Shown: positions 60,665 through 64,000 of the stretch, one piece after another
Numbering within the stretch: position 1 is the first letter of the stretch
Layout of the letters: every line of letters begins with the position of its first letter
The notes under the pieces: model-generated
What the model saw: the letters and a program-made list of their open reading frames with translations, nothing else
Told to the model about the DNA's origin: nothing
The model's database searches: none
Source: Nocardia carnea NBRC 14403
GTDB taxonomy: Bacteria > Actinomycetota > Actinomycetes > Mycobacteriales > Mycobacteriaceae
Length of the DNA stretch: 64,000 nucleotides
Direction of reading: 5' to 3'
Assembly: GCF_000308515.1 (NCBI RefSeq)
Contig: NZ_BAFV01000124.1
Coordinates: 62,001-126,000 of the forward strand
Position numbers and translations under genes: made by a program

Positions 60665-61309
60665 GTGAATCTGTGGAGTTATGTCCAGGGGCGAGGTGAG
60701 ACACTGGCGTTCCTCACCTATCAGCATGCCTCACTGGCATTCCAGACCGTGCTGGCCGGCAGTATCGTCGCGGTCCTCATCGCTGTCGCGGTCTACCGGC
60801 TGCCGCTGCTGTCGTCGCTGTCGTTGACCTCGAGCCGGGTCGCGCTGACCATTCCCTCACTGGCTCTGCTGGCGCTGCTGCTGGTGCCGTTCGGGCTCGG
60901 TGTGGTTCCTTCTTTCCTGATGCTGGCGTTCTTCGCGGCGCTACCGGTGATCGGCAATGCGATCGTGGGATTGCGTTCGGTACCGCCCTCGGTCGTCGAA
61001 TCGGCCCGGGGTATCGGCTTCTCCCGGTGGCGGATCCTGCTCACCGTCGAACTACCCATTGCCTGGCCGGTGATCCTCACCGGTATCCGGGTGTCCACCC
61101 AGATGATCGTCGGCGTCGCCGCCATCGTCGCGTACGTGCTCGGACCGGGCCTCGGCTCGCTGATCTTCAACGGCCTGTCGCGGCTCGGCGGTGCGAACGC
61201 ACTGGAAATGGCGTTGACCGGCACCATTCTCATCGTCGCCATCGCGCTGGTTTTCGACGCGCTGCTCGTCGTGCTCGGGCGTTTCACTATCGCAAAGGGA
61301 TTGTCATGA
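60665..61309 (+). CDS. Osmoprotectant ABC permease (1), OpuB/ProW-like
   Basis: 214 residues, about five membrane segments. The BPD transport signature is in VVESARGIGFSRWRILLTVE (EAA loop). Typical of betaine/choline/carnitine ABC permeases. GTG 60665 has GAGGGG upstream. Its stop overlaps the ATPase ATG (ATGA). First gene of a four-gene operon. Confidence 0.9.
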   Translation: MNLWSYVQGRGETLAFLTYQHASLAFQTVLAGSIVAVLIAVAVYRLPLLSSLSLTSSRVALTIPSLALLALLLVPFGLGVVPSFLMLAFFAALPVIGNAIVGLRSVPPSVVESARGIGFSRWRILLTVELPIAWPVILTGIRVSTQMIVGVAAIVAYVLGPGLGSLIFNGLSRLGGANALEMALTGTILIVAIALVFDALLVVLGRFTIAKGLS

Positions 61310-62772
61310 GCGAGGCTGTGACCGGCCGGCCCGCGCCGGCGACACCGGAACGGGCGGTGACCGGCGCGTCCATCACCCTGGACTCGGTCGTCAAACGCTA
61401 CCGGGGTCAGGAGACTCCCGCGGTGGCCTGCCTGGACCTGGAGATCGCGGCGGGAGAGATCGTCGCATTCGTCGGGCCGTCGGGCTGCGGTAAGACGACC
61501 ACGCTGAAGATGATCAACCGCTTGATCGAACCGACCGAAGGCCGGATCCTCATCGGCGATCGTGATGTGACCCGGGAGGACCCGGACAAACTACGGCAGT
61601 CCATCGGCTATGTCATCCAGTCCGGTGGCCTCTTCCCGCACTGGACGGTCGCCAAGAACATCGGCGCGATTCCGCGGGTTCTGGGCTGGGACAAACAGCG
61701 GATCGCCGAACGCACCGAATACCTGCTCGACCTCGTCGGTCTCGACCCGGCGGAATTCGCCGGCCGCCTGCCCAAGGATATGTCCGGCGGGCAGCAGCAG
61801 CGCGTCGGAGTCGCGCGCGCACTGGCGGCCGATCCGCCGGTGCTGCTGATGGACGAACCGTTCGGCGCGGTCGATCCGATCACCCGGGCCCGCCTGCAGG
61901 ACAGTCTGCTGGCCATCCAGCACGAACTCGGAAAAACGATCGTGGTCGTCACCCACGATTTCGAGGAGGCGACCAAACTCGGCGACCGGGTGCTCATCCT
62001 CTCCGAAGGCGGTCATATCGAGCAGTACGCGACCCCGGAGGAGATCCTCACCGACCCCGCGACCCCGTTCGTCGAGGAATTCGTCGGCTCCGGCGCGAAA
62101 CTCGCATATCTGACCGTATCCCGGGTCCGCGACGTCGAAACCCACGACGTCATCACCGCCCGCGTAGGTGAACCGGCGCCCGCGGTGATCGAACGCGCGA
62201 AAGCCGCCGGGCACACCTGGGTTGTGGTGGTAGACGATGCCGGCCGGCCGCGCTCCTGGCCGACGCTCACGGAAATGGCGACCAAACCGGAAGTCTCCGA
62301 TTTCCTGGACCGGCGGCTACCGGTGGTCGCCCGGTCCTCGACCCTCAACGATGCGCTGGACGCCATGCTCGCGACCAGTCAGGGCGCCGCGCTGGTCACC
62401 GACGGCCGCGGCGCGGTGGTCGGATCGCTGAGTATCGGTTCGGTGACCGAGCTGATCCGGGACAAACTCGCCGAAGTGCGCGAGGAGGACACCGAGGTCT
62501 CCTACACCACCTACGTGGACGGAACGGATCCGGCGCCGACACCCGTGGTCGCGGCCGACGACGAACCCGCCGCGGCCGATAGCGAACCCTCCGGCTCCGG
62601 CCCCGTAGCGCAACATCCGGCGACCGATAGTGCGACGGCCGGCTCTGCGCGGCCCTTGGCGCCCGGCACTGTACCGCCCGAGACGGCCGGCTCTACGCGG
62701 CCCGCGGCCCGCGGCCGTGACGTCAACGGGGAACCCGGTGGCGACGACAGCGATTCGGGCGGCCCGTCATGA
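61306..62772 (+). CDS. Osmoprotectant ABC ATPase with CBS pair and long tail
   Basis: 488 residues. Walker A GPSGCGKTT, Q-loop VIQSGGLFPHW, signature MSGGQQQR, Walker B VLLMDEP and H-loop VTHD. A CBS-type region follows from ~residue 265 (FLDRRLPVVARSSTLNDALD, GAALVTDGRGAVVGSLS), which in OpuA-like systems senses ionic strength. The last ~90 residues are a disordered Pro/Ala/Asp-rich tail, longer than usual for this family. Coupled on both sides by 4-bp overlaps. Confidence 0.92.
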   Translation: MSEAVTGRPAPATPERAVTGASITLDSVVKRYRGQETPAVACLDLEIAAGEIVAFVGPSGCGKTTTLKMINRLIEPTEGRILIGDRDVTREDPDKLRQSIGYVIQSGGLFPHWTVAKNIGAIPRVLGWDKQRIAERTEYLLDLVGLDPAEFAGRLPKDMSGGQQQRVGVARALAADPPVLLMDEPFGAVDPITRARLQDSLLAIQHELGKTIVVVTHDFEEATKLGDRVLILSEGGHIEQYATPEEILTDPATPFVEEFVGSGAKLAYLTVSRVRDVETHDVITARVGEPAPAVIERAKAAGHTWVVVVDDAGRPRSWPTLTEMATKPEVSDFLDRRLPVVARSSTLNDALDAMLATSQGAALVTDGRGAVVGSLSIGSVTELIRDKLAEVREEDTEVSYTTYVDGTDPAPTPVVAADDEPAAADSEPSGSGPVAQHPATDSATAGSARPLAPGTVPPETAGSTRPAARGRDVNGEPGGDDSDSGGPS

Positions 62773-63506
62773 ACCGGCTGCGCCGCCTACCCCTCGACGT
62801 CTGGTTCGAGCCGCTCATCATCGTGGTGATCGGCGCCGGCTATTTCCTGTGGTATCGGTCGACAACCTTCACCCCGACCGAGCAGGCGTCGCTGAGCTGG
62901 GCGAACCTGCAGACCACCATCCTCGAGCACATCAAACTGACCGTGGTGGCCACGGTGATCGTCGTCGTGGTGGCGATACCGCTGGGTATCGCGCTCACCC
63001 GGCCCGCACTGAAACGATTCGAACCCCTCGCGGTCAATATCGCCAATATCGGCCAGGCCGCGCCCGCGGTCGGCCTGCTGGTGCTGTTCACCTTCTGGCT
63101 GGGCACCGGATTCCGGACAGCGATCGTGGGCCTGGTCGTATACGCGGTGCTGCCGATTCTGCAGAACACGATCGTGGGCCTGCGGCAGGTGGATCAGCGC
63201 ACGATCGAGGCCTCGCGCGGGATCGGCTTCTCGGGCGCCCGCACCCTGTTGCAGGTGGAACTACCGCTGGCGGTGCCGGTGATCCTCAACGGTGTGCGCA
63301 CCGCTTTGGTGATCCTGGTGGGCACCGCGACGCTGAGTACCTTCATCGGCGCCACCAGCCTCGGCACGCTGATCACCACCGGCGTCACCCTGTTCCTGCC
63401 GAAACTGCTCGTCTCCGGCGCGATCCTGGTGGCGTTGCTGGCCTTGATCATCGATTGGCTGGGCCGGCTCGTCGAACTGGCCGCGACTCCGCGAGGTATC
63501 TCATGA
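62769..63506 (+). CDS. Osmoprotectant ABC permease (2)
   Basis: 245 residues, six membrane segments, EAA loop in TIEASRGIGFSGARTLLQVE. It differs from permease 1 by an N-terminal extra helix (FEPLIIVVIGAGYFLWY). Heterodimeric permeases are usual in OpuC/OpuB-type importers. ATGA overlap with the ATPase and with the binding-protein gene. Confidence 0.9.
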   Translation: MNRLRRLPLDVWFEPLIIVVIGAGYFLWYRSTTFTPTEQASLSWANLQTTILEHIKLTVVATVIVVVVAIPLGIALTRPALKRFEPLAVNIANIGQAAPAVGLLVLFTFWLGTGFRTAIVGLVVYAVLPILQNTIVGLRQVDQRTIEASRGIGFSGARTLLQVELPLAVPVILNGVRTALVILVGTATLSTFIGATSLGTLITTGVTLFLPKLLVSGAILVALLALIIDWLGRLVELAATPRGIS

Positions 63507-64000
63507 CCGCGCCCCGCACCCGGCTGCTCGCCCTGGTCGCCGCGCTGGCGCTGCTGGTCACCGGGTGCGGTCTGGTGAGCTCGTCGGGAACCTTCCACGA
63601 TGCGACCCTGCCCGGCGGTGCCCGCCCGCTGGACGGTGCACGGCTCACCGTCACCTCCAAGAGCTTCACCGAAGGGGTGCTGCTGGGCAAGATCACCGCC
63701 ACCTATCTGGCCGCGGCAGGTGCCGAGGTCACCGATCTCACCGGTGCGCCGGGATCCGCGTCGTCGCGGCAGGCCCAGCTGAGCGGTGACGCCGACGTGC
63801 TCTGGGAATACACCGGCACCGGCTGGGTGAACTACCACAACCAAACCGAGATCATCGCCGATCCCCAGGAACTGTGGCAGGCCGTCCACGATATCGAGAA
63901 GAGCGAGTACGGCCTGGAATGGTTGCCGCCCGCCAACTTCAACAACACTTATGCCTTCGCCGCGTCGGCGCTTACCGCCGAACGGCTCGGTGTGCGCTCC
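63503..64000 (+). CDS. Osmoprotectant-binding lipoprotein, 3'-truncated by window edge
   Basis: 166 residues are visible. The N-terminus is a lipoprotein signal with lipobox LLVTGCGL (Cys at residue ~22). The mature part begins with ARLTVTSKSFTEGVLLGKI and continues DADVLWEYTGTGW, as in OpuCC/ProX-type solute-binding proteins for betaine or choline. It overlaps permease 2 by 4 bp. The rest lies beyond the window. Confidence 0.88.
   Translation, partial: MTAPRTRLLALVAALALLVTGCGLVSSSGTFHDATLPGGARPLDGARLTVTSKSFTEGVLLGKITATYLAAAGAEVTDLTGAPGSASSRQAQLSGDADVLWEYTGTGWVNYHNQTEIIADPQELWQAVHDIEKSEYGLEWLPPANFNNTYAFAASALTAERLGVRS

Noticed and set aside
1-64000. tRNA genes, CRISPR arrays, IS elements, prophage
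   Set aside because: No cloverleaf, regular repeat-spacer pattern, transposase or phage structural protein was recognised on either strand.

Overview
The window is GC-rich, actinobacterial, chromosomal DNA. An Emb-type arabinosyltransferase (arabinogalactan/LAM synthesis), an antigen-85-like mycolyltransferase, a PapA-type acyltransferase, a soluble acyl-ACP desaturase, a CmtR-like metal sensor, an F420-type luciferase-like oxidoreductase and several PucR/CdaR regulators point to a mycolic-acid bacterium. Nocardia or a close relative fits best. This is judged from gene content alone; no rRNA or marker tree was possible. I see no tRNA, rRNA, CRISPR array, insertion sequence or prophage.

Region 1 (1-20632) is an envelope/secretion locus. 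On the minus strand lie a MaoC-like dehydratase, two PucR regulators and TatB. On the plus strand lie a PapA-like acyltransferase, an MFS exporter and a GT39 glycosyltransferase with overlapping start/stop codons, followed by an Ag85-like esterase, an Lcp/DUF2236 haem oxygenase, a lytic transglycosylase, a small secreted protein, a twin-arginine FAD oxidoreductase, TatA and TatC. Two more PucR regulators and a second copy of a TetR regulator close the locus. An SSI-type protease inhibitor and another small secreted protein follow. TGTATC/GATACA elements recur in five promoter regions here. I read the region as an accessory Tat translocon with its own probable cargo, next to a small lipid or glycolipid assembly operon.

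Region 2 (20765-33183) is mixed. It holds an acyl-CoA ligase with an LLM oxidoreductase and divergent IclR, an acyl-ACP desaturase, a HhH endonuclease-like protein, an ODP-type metallo-beta-lactamase-fold protein, a YczE-like membrane protein, an SDR, a VOC protein, a divergent HxlR/DUF1761 pair, an M48-like protein without its zinc site, and a CmtR-like repressor overlapping a cation efflux gene.

Region 3 (33490-43251) holds an uncharacterised CPCC protein, an XRE/DUF397 pair, a permuted papain-like hydrolase, a flavin oxidoreductase with an ECF41 sigma factor, an SGNH lipase, a second ECF41 (SigJ-like) factor, an ATP-grasp protein and an IclR regulator.

Region 4 (43381-53404) is one catabolic operon controlled by the divergent IclR: SnoaL-like protein, two SDRs, a fumarate-reductase-type flavoprotein, an MHS permease, homogentisate dioxygenase, an uncharacterised protein, fumarylacetoacetase and an IlvD/Edd dehydratase. 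The set suggests uptake and oxidation of a ring compound to homogentisate, then ring cleavage.

Region 5 (53529-64000) holds a small secreted protein, the arabinosyltransferase, a divergent P450, an acyl-CoA ligase and an osmoprotectant ABC importer that runs off the window.
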